Assembly: GCF_002224645.1 (NCBI RefSeq)
Contig: NZ_CP022121.1
Location: 1,246,501-1,310,500 of the forward strand
From: Dehalobacterium formicoaceticum
GTDB taxonomy: Bacteria; Bacillota; Dehalobacteriia; Dehalobacteriales; Dehalobacteriaceae
Direction of reading: 5' to 3'
Length of the DNA stretch: 64,000 nucleotides
Below are positions 51,972 through 60,369 of this stretch, piece after piece. Position numbers and translations under genes: made by a program. The stretch's first letter is position 1, and each line of letters starts with the position of its first letter. The notes beneath the pieces are model-generated. The model was not told where the DNA came from, did not search any database, and saw only the letters and a list, made by a program, of their open reading frames with translations.

Positions 51972-53021
51972 ATGAATTTTAAAGAGAAACGAAAACATTG
52001 GAAAGCATTATTGATATCTTGCAGTATTGCTTTGGTCTTAATTAGTATTTATACCATAACTATTGGGCCGGCAGAACTTTCCTTCCGAGATGCCATGGGT
52101 ATCATTCTTGCTAAGATCCCTTTTTTTCAACGTTGGATTAATTTAGAGCAATATTCTCAGGTTCAGCTGACCATAATTTGGTCCCTCAGAGTGCCCCGGG
52201 TGATTTTGGCAGGACTGGTGGGGGGTGCCTTAGGTGTGGTGGGGGCTACTTTCCAGGGATTTTTCAAAAACCCGATGGCGGACCCATCTGTCATCGGTGT
52301 ATCTTCCGGGGCAGCTCTGGGTGCAACCTTGGCTATTGTAACCGGCATGGGAAGCTTCTTAGGTTTTTTACGTATTCCGTTTTTTAGTTTCTGCGGTGCA
52401 CTGCTTACGACTTTTCTTGTTTACACTCTGGGTAGAGTAGGTAATAAGGTGGTTGTCTCCACCTTACTTTTGGCAGGGGTTGCCCTCAGTTCTTTTTTAC
52501 AAGCCATGATCTCATTTCTCATGGTTATGAATGCAGAAAAAATGGAAAAGGTTTATTTTTGGTTGTTAGGAAGTTTTGCTAACAGAAATTGGGAGCACGT
52601 GCTGATTGCCGCTCCATTAATCATTGTCGGTGTACTCCTCTTAATGCTGTTCTCCAAAGAGCTGAATGCTATGGTTTTCGGAGACAGTACCGCCCATCAT
52701 TTGGGCATTGATTTAGAAAAAGTAAAAATTATTATTCTGGTACTGGCCTCCCTGACGGCAGCAGGCGCCGTGGCTGTATGCGGGATCATCGGATTTGTTG
52801 GGTTAATCATTCCCCATATCGTGCGCATGTTGGTGGGGCCGGATCATCGCATCCTGCTTCCTATGTCCTTTTTTGTCGGGGGGATCTTTATGGTACTTAC
52901 GGACACGGCTGCCAGAACTCTTTTTGCCCCTATGGAGATCCCCATTGGGGTCATCACAGCCATGTTCGGCGGTCCTTTTTTCATTTATCTATTGAAGAAG
53001 AAAAAGGATAGCATTTTTTAG
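51972..53021 (+). CDS. BtuC/FecCD-family ABC permease
   Basis: A 349-residue protein with about ten membrane helices. RVPRVILAGLVGGALGVVGATFQG (in part) near residue 75 and GFVGLIIPHIVRMLVGPDHR near residue 275 are the conserved family segments, the latter containing the ATPase coupling helices. Works with the binding protein upstream and the ATPase downstream. ATG 51972 follows GGAG. Confidence 0.93.
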   Translation: MNFKEKRKHWKALLISCSIALVLISIYTITIGPAELSFRDAMGIILAKIPFFQRWINLEQYSQVQLTIIWSLRVPRVILAGLVGGALGVVGATFQGFFKNPMADPSVIGVSSGAALGATLAIVTGMGSFLGFLRIPFFSFCGALLTTFLVYTLGRVGNKVVVSTLLLAGVALSSFLQAMISFLMVMNAEKMEKVYFWLLGSFANRNWEHVLIAAPLIIVGVLLLMLFSKELNAMVFGDSTAHHLGIDLEKVKIIILVLASLTAAGAVAVCGIIGFVGLIIPHIVRMLVGPDHRILLPMSFFVGGIFMVLTDTAARTLFAPMEIPIGVITAMFGGPFFIYLLKKKKDSIF

Positions 53022-53033
53022 GAGGAATTTTTT

Positions 53034-54287
53034 GTGACGCATGCGATCGAAGGGAAAGAAATTACCTTTCGTTATGGTACTGAAAATATTTTAGAAAAGA
53101 TTACCTTTGAAATAGAAAAAGGGAGTTTTGTCAGTATTCTGGGTCCCAATGGTTCAGGCAAATCTACCTTATTAAAAAACATCTCGGCAGAACTGACACC
53201 GGATACGGGAGCGGTTTTTTTAGAAAGCCAGGATATTTTTACGATAAAAAGAAAAACTCTGGCGCAGAAGATGGCGGTCGTTCCACAGGATACGGGGGCG
53301 GAATTTCCCTTTTCCGTGATGGAGGCGGTACTCATGGGTCGCATGCCTCATCAAAAAAGGTTTCAGGGAGACAGTGAGCATGATCTGGAGGTTGCCAAAC
53401 ACGCTATGGAGCTGACAAATGTTTGGCATCTTAGGGATCGGGCGATCAATGAATTAAGCGGCGGAGAGCGCCAAAGGGTGATTGCAGCCAGGGCTTTGAC
53501 CCAGGAACCAAAGGTGATCTTATTAGACGAGCCCACCTCTCATTTGGATCTGCAGCATCAGTTGGAATTATTGGAACTGATGGCGGATCTTAATCGTACC
53601 AATGGATTAACGGTTATTGCTGTCTTACACGATCTAAATCTTGCGGCTCAGTTCAGTCAAAAAAATATTCTTTTAAGCGAAGGTAAAATTAAGGCCTATG
53701 GAGAACCCCATGAAGTGTTAACCGCGGAAATGATACGTGAGATCTATCATGTTGAGGTAGCGGTTTCTACCAATGAGATTACCGGAAGGCTTAATATCGT
53801 TCCTCTAAGCAAAATAAGAAAAAAACACAAGCATCAAGAAAATGTAAGAATCCATCTTGTGTGCGGCGGGGGCAGCGGCGTTTATTTAATGGAACAATTG
53901 CATCAGTATGGGTATCAGATCAGCTGCGGTGTGTTAAATGTGGGAGATTCTGACTGGAAAAAGGCAGGGGAAATCAATGCGCAAATATCGGAGGAAGTTC
54001 CTTTCGCACCCATTTCCCAGGAAGCGCTTCGGACGAATCAAGAGTTGATTGCGGCGGCAGATTTGATTGTTGTCTTACCTGTTCCTTTTGGTGAAGGGAA
54101 TATTGCCAATCTTGAACAGGTTTTTGATGCCCATCAGCATCAACATAAAAAAGTTATTATTGTGCAGCAAAGTGATTTTAATCGGCAGGATTTTACCGGG
54201 GGCAAGGCGGCATGTTTAATTGAACAAATGATTGAAAATGGCGCCCTCAAAGTGGCCAGCATCACGGAGGTTTTGGATCTTATTTGA
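53034..54287 (+). CDS. BtuD/FecE-family ABC ATPase with a C-terminal extra domain
   Basis: A 417-residue protein. Residues 1 to about 255 are a standard importer ATPase: Walker A GPNGSGKST, signature LSGGERQRV, Walker B VILLDEPTSHLD, switch His in LHDLNLAAQF. After a basic His/Lys linker, about 150 residues form another domain: VRIHLVCGGGSGVYLMEQL, GVLNVGDSDW, and AADLIVVLPVPFGEGN. It looks like an alpha/beta nucleotide- or cobalamin-handling fold with a glycine-rich loop. Such fusions occur in putative cobalamin importers of anaerobes, but the role of the extra domain is unknown. GTG start behind GGAGGAA. Confidence 0.9.
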   Translation: MTHAIEGKEITFRYGTENILEKITFEIEKGSFVSILGPNGSGKSTLLKNISAELTPDTGAVFLESQDIFTIKRKTLAQKMAVVPQDTGAEFPFSVMEAVLMGRMPHQKRFQGDSEHDLEVAKHAMELTNVWHLRDRAINELSGGERQRVIAARALTQEPKVILLDEPTSHLDLQHQLELLELMADLNRTNGLTVIAVLHDLNLAAQFSQKNILLSEGKIKAYGEPHEVLTAEMIREIYHVEVAVSTNEITGRLNIVPLSKIRKKHKHQENVRIHLVCGGGSGVYLMEQLHQYGYQISCGVLNVGDSDWKKAGEINAQISEEVPFAPISQEALRTNQELIAAADLIVVLPVPFGEGNIANLEQVFDAHQHQHKKVIIVQQSDFNRQDFTGGKAACLIEQMIENGALKVASITEVLDLI

Positions 54288-54338
54288 TTTTTCATGATAA
54301 GGTCAAATATCTTGCAGATGCTGACAAAAATTATCCTA

Positions 54339-54367
54339 TTGACATTTTATGTTATCTGATTTATGAT
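54339..54367 (+). promoter_or_regulatory. Sigma-A promoter of the cooT-feoAB leader
   Basis: TTGACA, 17 bp, TATGAT: a near-consensus promoter that places the start of transcription at about 54375. Confidence 0.75.
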
Positions 54368-54374
54368 AAATTAA

Positions 54375-54520
54375 AAGTAGGCTTTGTAGAAACAAAGTTT
54401 CATGATTAAAAGGATTTAAAAGATTTTATTTTAGACAATTGCATATTGATAATTTTAACCATGAAGGTTATTGGCGGGGCGGATCCCAGTCATTTATTTC
54501 TTCATGGTTTTTTATTTTTC
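54375..54520 (+). promoter_or_regulatory. Structured leader of cooT-feoAB with the same hairpin/terminator block as cbiMQO
   Basis: After hairpin CTTTGT-AGAA-ACAAAG (54382-54397) comes a block starting AGACAATTGCATA (54433) and leading into AACC-ATGAA-GGTT (54457-54469). CTTCATGGTT (54500-54509) plus TTTTTATTTTT pairs with AACCATGAAG to make a terminator. Compared with 24938-24950, the outer pair G-C has become A-T on both sides, a compensatory change that preserves the hairpin, and the ATGAA loop is identical. Confidence 0.65.
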
Positions 54521-54702
54521 AGGATTCCGGTTCCTGAGCAGGGCCGGAGATTTGAACTTCCTTCTTATCATGCCGGCAGGAGCACGGCATACCTCCTGCC
54601 GGCAATTTCAAAATAAGGTTTAAGGATCTTTCGAATATTCCTGGTTATTTAATTAAATGAATCATGCATCAAAAGAAAATCATAGACTGGGGGATGAAAT
54701 TC

Positions 54703-54891
54703 ATGTGTGAGGCAAATGCTTATGTCAGACAGGATGGAGTTGAAGAATTGTTTTTGGAAGGTGTGGACAAGGTTGTACCGATGGACAATCAACTGTATTT
54801 AGAGAATATTTTCGGTCAGAAAAAAATGATTGCAGGAACGATCAAAGAGCTGTCCTTAGTAGATCATAAAATAATTATTGAGAAGATTTAA
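54703..54891 (+). CDS. CooT-family small nickel-binding protein
   Basis: A 62-residue protein beginning MCEANAYV, the conserved Cys2 N-terminus of CooT proteins, in which Cys2 binds Ni(II) at a dimer interface. The rest (EELFLEGVDKVVPMDNQLYLENIFGQ, in part) is the small beta-barrel typical of the family. CooT was described in CO-dehydrogenase maturation; here it heads an iron transporter operon. The ATG at 54703 follows GGGGGATGA; two in-frame ATGs upstream lack good sites and would not give the M-C start. Confidence 0.85.
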   Translation: MCEANAYVRQDGVEELFLEGVDKVVPMDNQLYLENIFGQKKMIAGTIKELSLVDHKIIIEKI

Positions 54892-55048
54892 TGGCTGCGG
54901 CGGATATTAAAGATAACCAATACTATAGCTGTCAATGGAAAAGTAAACAGATCAAGCTGTTTACTTTTTTTCTTTCCTGTAAGGGATGCGCAATTTTCTT
55001 TTTCCCACATATATTGATTCCGAGAAGTTCTTTGAAGGGGGAATTTTT

Positions 55049-55291
55049 GTGGCCGGTAATTTAGTGCGCCTGAGTCAATTGCCTTTGGGAAAGGCTGGTA
55101 AAATAAAACAGATTACAGCTAAAGGAAGTGTGCGCAGAAGAATGCTGGACCTGGGTATGATTATTAATACTTCGGTTGAGGCTTTGCACAAAAGCCCTTC
55201 CGGGGATCCTACAGCCTATTATATTCGGGGAGCTGTCATCGCTCTTAGGGCTGAATTGGCATCAGAAATTTTAGTGGAGCAATATAGCTGA
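55049..55291 (+). CDS. feoA: FeoA ferrous iron transport accessory protein
   Basis: An 80-residue SH3-like protein: RLSQLPLGKAGKIKQITAKG, RRRMLDLGMIINTSVEAL and YYIRGAVIALRAELASEI (all in part) match FeoA. It acts in the cytoplasm on FeoB. The GTG at 55049 follows AAGGGGG; an ATG at 54986 would add 21 atypical residues. It lies 22 bases before feoB. Confidence 0.93.
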   Translation: MAGNLVRLSQLPLGKAGKIKQITAKGSVRRRMLDLGMIINTSVEALHKSPSGDPTAYYIRGAVIALRAELASEILVEQYS

Positions 55292-55313
55292 GCTAAAGGA
55301 GGGAAAGTCAGGA

Positions 55314-57461
55314 ATGGGCTTAACCAATCAGTCTACGGGTTTGGGCGTCATAAATCATGTGATCGGAAGAGAAAGCTTTAACCACGAACGGGTCGTTGCC
55401 TTGGCGGGAAACCCCAATGTGGGAAAAAGCACTGTCTTTAACAGCTTAACCGGATTAAATCAACATACGGGGAACTGGCCCGGTAAAACTGTGGCCAATG
55501 CCCAAGGCCGATATGAATACAAAGGTCAATCCTTTATTCTGGTGGACATTCCCGGCACCTATTCTTTAATGTCAAATTCTATGGAAGAAGAGGTGGCCAG
55601 GGATTTTGTTTGTTTCGGGAAACCGGACACCACGGTGATTGTCACGGATGCTACTTGTTTGGAACGAAATCTGAATTTAGTTTTGCAAGTTCTAGAGATC
55701 ACTCCCAAAGTGGTAGTTTGTGTTAATTTAATAGATGAAGCAGCCCGCAAAAAAATTAGCATTAATCTTTCCCGCCTTAAGACTGCTCTAGGTGTCCCGG
55801 TTATCGGTACCAATGCCCGAAACAGCGTCGGATTAAATGATTTAATGAAAGCAGTGGATGATGTTGCACAAAACAGGAATATGACCGTGCCCCTTCGCGT
55901 TACTTACGATCCTGTGATTGAAGAAAGCATCAGAAGAATTGAGCCCAATGTAAAAAAAGTGGTTGGCGATGAAATTAACAGTCGTTGGGTTTCGATAAAA
56001 CTATTGGATGGAGAAATAACAATTATTCGTTCCCTGGAAAAATTTCTTGGAATTAAGCTGGATGAAGACCAGGAACTGGCAGAATCATTAGTCCGGACAA
56101 AAAAATATTTAAGTGACCAGGGCATTCATGAAGAAAAATTCAGGGATTTAATTGTTTCCAGTCTCGTGCAAAAGGCAGAGGAGATCTGCCAAAATGGGGT
56201 GGTGCAATTTGAAAAGCCCAAGGTTAATCAATTTGATCGGAGAATGGATCGTATTTTGCTCTCAAAAATTCTTGGGATTCCCATTATGATCGGATTATTA
56301 GCCTTGATATTTTGGTTGACAATTGTGGGGGCAAATTATCCTTCTCAAGTCATATCTTCGCTCCTCTTCGGTGTGGAAGAAAAGCTGACTGTATTTTTTG
56401 CGATGGTACACGCACCCGGGTGGCTGCATGATGCCCTTGTTTTGGGGGTATACCGGACATTGGCCTGGGTGGTTTCCGTGATGCTTCCTCCCATGGCAAT
56501 ATTTTTCCCCTTATTTACCCTTTTGGAGGATTCCGGATATTTACCGAGAATCGCCTTTAATCTGGATGGCTTTTTCCAAAGAGCATGTGCCCATGGAAAA
56601 CAGGCACTTACCATGTGTATGGGCTTTGGCTGTAACGCAGCAGGAATTATTGGCTGCCGCATCATTGATTCGCCCCGGGAAAGGTTAATCGCCATCCTCA
56701 CTAATAATTTTGTTCCCTGTAACGGGCGTTTTCCCACCTTAATTGCGATATCTTCCATCTTTATCGGTGGTTTGGTGGCAGAGCCTTATCGTTCCCTGGT
56801 ATCAACCTTGGCGATGGTTGGCGTAATATTGCTGGGAGTAGTGATGACCCTGACGATCTCGAGATTGATATCGAAGACGATCTTAAAAGGTGTTCCCTCT
56901 TCCTTTACCTTGGAACTCCCCCCTTATCGCAAACCACAATTGGGACGAATTTTGGTTCGTTCCCTCATGGATAGAACCTTGTTCGTTTTAGGGCGGGCGG
57001 TATGTGTGGCAGCACCGGCGGGACTGTTCATCTGGTGTATGGCCAATATCCAGTTGGGAGGCAGCAGTATTTTGAATCAATTTGCCCAGTTTCTACAACC
57101 CTTTGCCGCTCTTATCGGTTTAGACGGATATATCTTAATGGCTTTTATTCTGGGGCTGCCTGCCAATGAAATTGTCATCCCCATTATGATTATGAGCTAT
57201 CTTTCCACTGGCAGCATGTTGGAATTAAGCAGCTTGACGGAACTTCGAGCCCTCTTGATAGATCATGGTTGGACTTGGCTTACAGGGGTATGTGTGATGC
57301 TGTTTAGCTTGATGCATTATCCCTGTGGTACCACTCTTTGGACAATTAAGAAAGAAACTAAGAGCTGGAAATGGACTTTGCTGGCTTTTATGATACCTAC
57401 GGTCACGGGTATTCTGATCTGTTTTATCGTGGCACAGGCAGCACGTCTCCTTTTTTTCTGA
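55314..57461 (+). CDS. feoB: Ferrous iron transporter FeoB
   Basis: A 715-residue membrane GTPase. The N-terminal G domain has GNPNVGKST (G1), DIPGTYSL (G3) and NLID (G4); a spacer domain follows. The membrane core includes the two Gate motifs with their conserved Cys, GFGCNAAGIIGCRII and NFVPCNGRFPTLIAI. It imports Fe2+ under anaerobic conditions. An extra N-terminal stretch of about 24 residues precedes the G domain. Coupled with FeoA and preceded by CooT. Confidence 0.96.
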   Translation: MGLTNQSTGLGVINHVIGRESFNHERVVALAGNPNVGKSTVFNSLTGLNQHTGNWPGKTVANAQGRYEYKGQSFILVDIPGTYSLMSNSMEEEVARDFVCFGKPDTTVIVTDATCLERNLNLVLQVLEITPKVVVCVNLIDEAARKKISINLSRLKTALGVPVIGTNARNSVGLNDLMKAVDDVAQNRNMTVPLRVTYDPVIEESIRRIEPNVKKVVGDEINSRWVSIKLLDGEITIIRSLEKFLGIKLDEDQELAESLVRTKKYLSDQGIHEEKFRDLIVSSLVQKAEEICQNGVVQFEKPKVNQFDRRMDRILLSKILGIPIMIGLLALIFWLTIVGANYPSQVISSLLFGVEEKLTVFFAMVHAPGWLHDALVLGVYRTLAWVVSVMLPPMAIFFPLFTLLEDSGYLPRIAFNLDGFFQRACAHGKQALTMCMGFGCNAAGIIGCRIIDSPRERLIAILTNNFVPCNGRFPTLIAISSIFIGGLVAEPYRSLVSTLAMVGVILLGVVMTLTISRLISKTILKGVPSSFTLELPPYRKPQLGRILVRSLMDRTLFVLGRAVCVAAPAGLFIWCMANIQLGGSSILNQFAQFLQPFAALIGLDGYILMAFILGLPANEIVIPIMIMSYLSTGSMLELSSLTELRALLIDHGWTWLTGVCVMLFSLMHYPCGTTLWTIKKETKSWKWTLLAFMIPTVTGILICFIVAQAARLLFF

Positions 57462-57488
57462 TCAGTTCCCTTCCCTCAAAATTAATTA

Positions 57489-57556
57489 GGGTAAACAGGG
57501 GACGGTTCTTTGTTTTGAACATGTGTTCAAAACAAAGAACCGTCCCCTGTTTACCC
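57489..57556. repeat. 68-bp perfect palindrome
   Basis: Two 33-bp arms, the left beginning GGGTAAACAGGGGACGGTTC, are exact reverse complements around a central TG. The text AACAGGGGACGGTTCTTTG resembles a dispersed palindromic repeat seen in Peptococcaceae and linked to Y1 (REP-associated) transposases; that link is from memory and unverified. It lies between feoB and a second hairpin. Confidence 0.8.
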
Positions 57557-57600
57557 CCTGGATCAGACAAAGAAAAATTTGTCTGATGCCAGGAATTTTT
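57557..57600 (+). terminator. Terminator of the feoB operon
   Basis: CCTGG-ATCAGACAAA pairs with TTTGTCTGAT-G-CCAGG around GAAAAA, then AATTTTTGTT. It directly adjoins the 68-bp palindrome. Confidence 0.8.
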
Positions 57601-57644
57601 GTTAAAAATGTTAAAAATATATGCAACTAAATTTTTTAATAATA

Positions 57645-57703
57645 TTGCTATATTTTGGTTAGTATGATAATATAAATAATGCAATGAGAATGAGTCTTAT
57701 TCA
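57645..57703 (+). promoter_or_regulatory. Promoter and Fur/Zur-like box of the znu operon
   Basis: TTGCTA (57645), 17 bp, TAATAT (57668). Just downstream, TGAGAATGAGTCTTATTCA (57685-57703) is an imperfect inverted repeat with half-site TGA-A--GA, resembling Fur-family operators. The operon encodes a Fur-family protein, a natural candidate to bind it. Confidence 0.55.
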
Positions 57704-57724
57704 AATTCAGAAGAGGAGAAGAGA

Positions 57725-58636
57725 ATGAAGAGAAAAATTGCAGGTATGTTGCTGATTGTTACCTTGCTGATCTTGACCGGATGTGCCGGCGGAAATGAGG
57801 GAACTCCGGTTCAATCGAATCAGGATGAGGAAGGGACACCTCTTAAGATCGTTACTTCTTTCTATCCTATGTATATCATGGCTTTAAATATTACAGATGG
57901 GATCCCCGGGGTCGAGGTAGTTAATTTAACCGAGCCCACGACAGGCTGTCTTCATGATTATCAGCTCACTCCCGGTGATATGGTGAATCTGCAGGATGCT
58001 CAGATTATGATTGTAAATGGGGCAGGAATGGAATCTTTTCTCGATAAGATCACAGAAAATTCCTCGAATATGAAAATGATTGATGCCAGTAAAGGGCTGG
58101 AACTATTACAGAATGAAACGGATGGTGAGAGTAATCCTCATTTATGGGTGAGTATCTCAGGAGCCATTAGTCAAACAAAAAATATTGGGCAACAGCTGGC
58201 AGAATCAGACCCTGATCGGGCTGCTTTATATCTTGCCAATACGGAAACCTATATAGAAAAATTGGAACAGCTTAGAACCAAAATGCATCAAACGATCGAT
58301 CCTTTGGACAATCGTGATATCGTGACCTTTCATGAAGCTTTTCCCTATTTCGCTCGCGAGTTTGACTTAAATATCCAGGCTGTGATTCAGCGGGAGCCAG
58401 GATCTGAACCCTCCCCAGGAGAATTAACAGATACGATTCAAGTAGTCAAAGCATCGGGAGTCAAGGTTCTTTTTGCGGAACCCCAATACGGTGATACAGC
58501 TGCGGAAACCATTGCCCGGGAAACCGGCGCCCAGCTTTATTATTTAGATCCCGCAGTTACCGGTCCTGCCGATAAGGATGCTTATCTTCAGATTATGGAA
58601 GATAATTTACAGGTGTTAGGTGAGGCTTTACAATAA
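57725..58636 (+). CDS. znuA: Zinc/manganese-type ABC importer, substrate-binding lipoprotein
   Basis: A 303-residue lipoprotein with lipobox LTGC at about residue 20. It is a cluster A-I (cluster 9) binding protein: the metal-binding His in GCLHDYQLTPGD, a second in NPHLWV, a third in TFHEAFPYFAREF and an acidic ligand region near FAEPQY. Three His plus one Glu/Asp is the usual ZnuA/AdcA set. No long His-rich loop is present, so manganese cannot be excluded. First gene of a four-gene operon ending in a Fur-family regulator. Confidence 0.9.
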   Translation: MKRKIAGMLLIVTLLILTGCAGGNEGTPVQSNQDEEGTPLKIVTSFYPMYIMALNITDGIPGVEVVNLTEPTTGCLHDYQLTPGDMVNLQDAQIMIVNGAGMESFLDKITENSSNMKMIDASKGLELLQNETDGESNPHLWVSISGAISQTKNIGQQLAESDPDRAALYLANTETYIEKLEQLRTKMHQTIDPLDNRDIVTFHEAFPYFAREFDLNIQAVIQREPGSEPSPGELTDTIQVVKASGVKVLFAEPQYGDTAAETIARETGAQLYYLDPAVTGPADKDAYLQIMEDNLQVLGEALQ

Positions 58637-59427
58637 TGAATGATTGCTGTTATCCTTCCCTGGCAGCGACCTGTGCTCATTGCGGTCTGTGCTGTACGAA
58701 GGTTAATAACCTGTCCGTTGCGAAAGGGAAAAAGACTATTATCCATGACATTTGTTTACATATCCATTGTGGAGAACTGACCGCAATTATCGGACCTAAT
58801 GGGGGAGGAAAAAGCACCTTCTTAAAGGCAATCATTGGGGAACTTGCTTTTAAAGGGGAAATTACCTTTCTATCCCGCGGGGAAAAAAATCGACGCAGAC
58901 CTTTAGTTGGCTATGTCCCACAAAGGGGAGAATTTGATCCCGGATCCCCGGTAAGTGTGGAGGATTTATTTTTAAGTCGCTATCTAAGAAAACCTTTATG
59001 GATTTTTTCCTCTTCTCAGGAACGGGAAAAAACTTTAAAATCCCTCTCAATAGTAGAAGCAGAGCACTTGATTGACCGGAGATTGGGGGAACTGTCGGGA
59101 GGAGAAGTGCAAAGGGTGCTTTTGGCTCTTGCCATGGAACCGGTACCTGAGCTCCTCCTTTTGGATGAACCGGTATCCGGAGTGGATTATAGTGGCCGTA
59201 AATTGTTTTATAAGTTGGTCTCCGATTTCAGGAAGCAATACGACCTTTCTATTTTGATGGTTTCTCATGATATTGAGTTAATGGGGAATTTTGCAGACCG
59301 GATGGTTTTTTTAGACAAAACCATTCTTTGTCAGGGCACGCCGGACGAGGTTTTAGAAAATGAACTGGTGATTCAGTCCTTCGGCCTTAAGTCATTAGAA
59401 AAAAACCATCAGCTTTCCTTGAGATAA
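58636..59427 (+). CDS. znuC: Zinc/manganese-type ABC importer ATPase with N-terminal Cys cluster
   Basis: A 263-residue ATPase. Walker A GPNGGGKST, Q loop YVPQRGEFDP, signature LSGGEVQRVLLALAM, Walker B LLLLDEPVSGVD and switch His in VSHDIEL are intact. The first 25 residues are unusual: MNDCCY, then CAHCGLCCTKV, six Cys and one His, which could form a zinc-binding or sensing site before the ATPase fold. The start overlaps the znuA stop by one base. Energises zinc or manganese uptake. Confidence 0.92.
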   Translation: MNDCCYPSLAATCAHCGLCCTKVNNLSVAKGKKTIIHDICLHIHCGELTAIIGPNGGGKSTFLKAIIGELAFKGEITFLSRGEKNRRRPLVGYVPQRGEFDPGSPVSVEDLFLSRYLRKPLWIFSSSQEREKTLKSLSIVEAEHLIDRRLGELSGGEVQRVLLALAMEPVPELLLLDEPVSGVDYSGRKLFYKLVSDFRKQYDLSILMVSHDIELMGNFADRMVFLDKTILCQGTPDEVLENELVIQSFGLKSLEKNHQLSLR

Positions 59428-59449
59428 GCACCTGAAAGGAGAAGTTTTT

Positions 59450-60289
59450 TTGGAAATATGGTATGCTTTTGGTGAAAAACTACTGCCTTTTTCCTGGGCA
59501 GAACATCATTTTATGCTCAATGCTTTACTGGCTGTGTTGATCGTGACCCCTTTATTTGGCATGTTGGGCACCATGGTTGTGAATAATCATATGGCCTTTT
59601 TTTCTGATACCATTGGCCATTCCGCGTTAACAGGGATAGGAATTGGGGTTATTCTGGGACTTCATCAGCCTTTGGGAGCCATGGTTCTTTTTGCAATTTT
59701 TATGGCCGTGGCCGTTTCTTTTGTCAAAGAGCTTACGATGACTTCCACGGATACAGTTATTGGTGTGTTTTCAGCTGTCGCCGTGGCATTAGGGATCGTA
59801 ATTCTCTCCCGGGGAGGCGGCTTTAACAAATATTCCGGTTATCTAATCGGTGATATCCTGAGTATCACGCCGGAAGACATCTTCTTGATTTTCATGATCA
59901 CCGTTCTTTTTATTGGATATTGGTATTATTCCTTTAATTCCCTTGTTCTGCTAACCGTCCATCCTTCTTTGGCCCGGAGCAGAGGTGTTAATGCACGCCG
60001 GACAGAGATGGTATTTACCGTTGCTTTGGCGGTCATCGTGACCGTATCGATTCAATGGCTGGGCATTATGATTATTAATTCTCTTTTGGTACTTCCGGCG
60101 GCATCGTCACGGAATTTCTCGCGAAATATCAGACAATATCATTTGCTAACGATAATCATTTCTTTGGTAAGTGGGATTACAGGTCTGATTCTGTCTTTTT
60201 ATTGGGACACTGCCTCTGGGGCAACCATAGTCCTGGTGGCCGCATTTTTCTTTATCATCAGTTTTATCAAGAAACAAGTTTACGGATAA
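59450..60289 (+). CDS. znuB: Zinc/manganese-type ABC permease
   Basis: A 279-residue membrane protein of the ABC-3 family with eight or nine helices. GMLGTMVVNNHMAFFSDTIGHSALTGIGIG (in part) near residue 38 and SIQWLGIMIINSLLVLPAASSRNFS near residue 200 (in part) are typical. TTG start behind AAAGGAGAAG, 22 bases after the ATPase gene. Confidence 0.92.
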   Translation: MEIWYAFGEKLLPFSWAEHHFMLNALLAVLIVTPLFGMLGTMVVNNHMAFFSDTIGHSALTGIGIGVILGLHQPLGAMVLFAIFMAVAVSFVKELTMTSTDTVIGVFSAVAVALGIVILSRGGGFNKYSGYLIGDILSITPEDIFLIFMITVLFIGYWYYSFNSLVLLTVHPSLARSRGVNARRTEMVFTVALAVIVTVSIQWLGIMIINSLLVLPAASSRNFSRNIRQYHLLTIIISLVSGITGLILSFYWDTASGATIVLVAAFFFIISFIKKQVYG

Positions 60290-60369
60290 AGTGAAACTTT
60301 TATCAATAGGGGTCATACGGTGGGTAGTGCGTGATAAACAAAGGGAAAAAGGAAAAAGGAGGGAGATCC

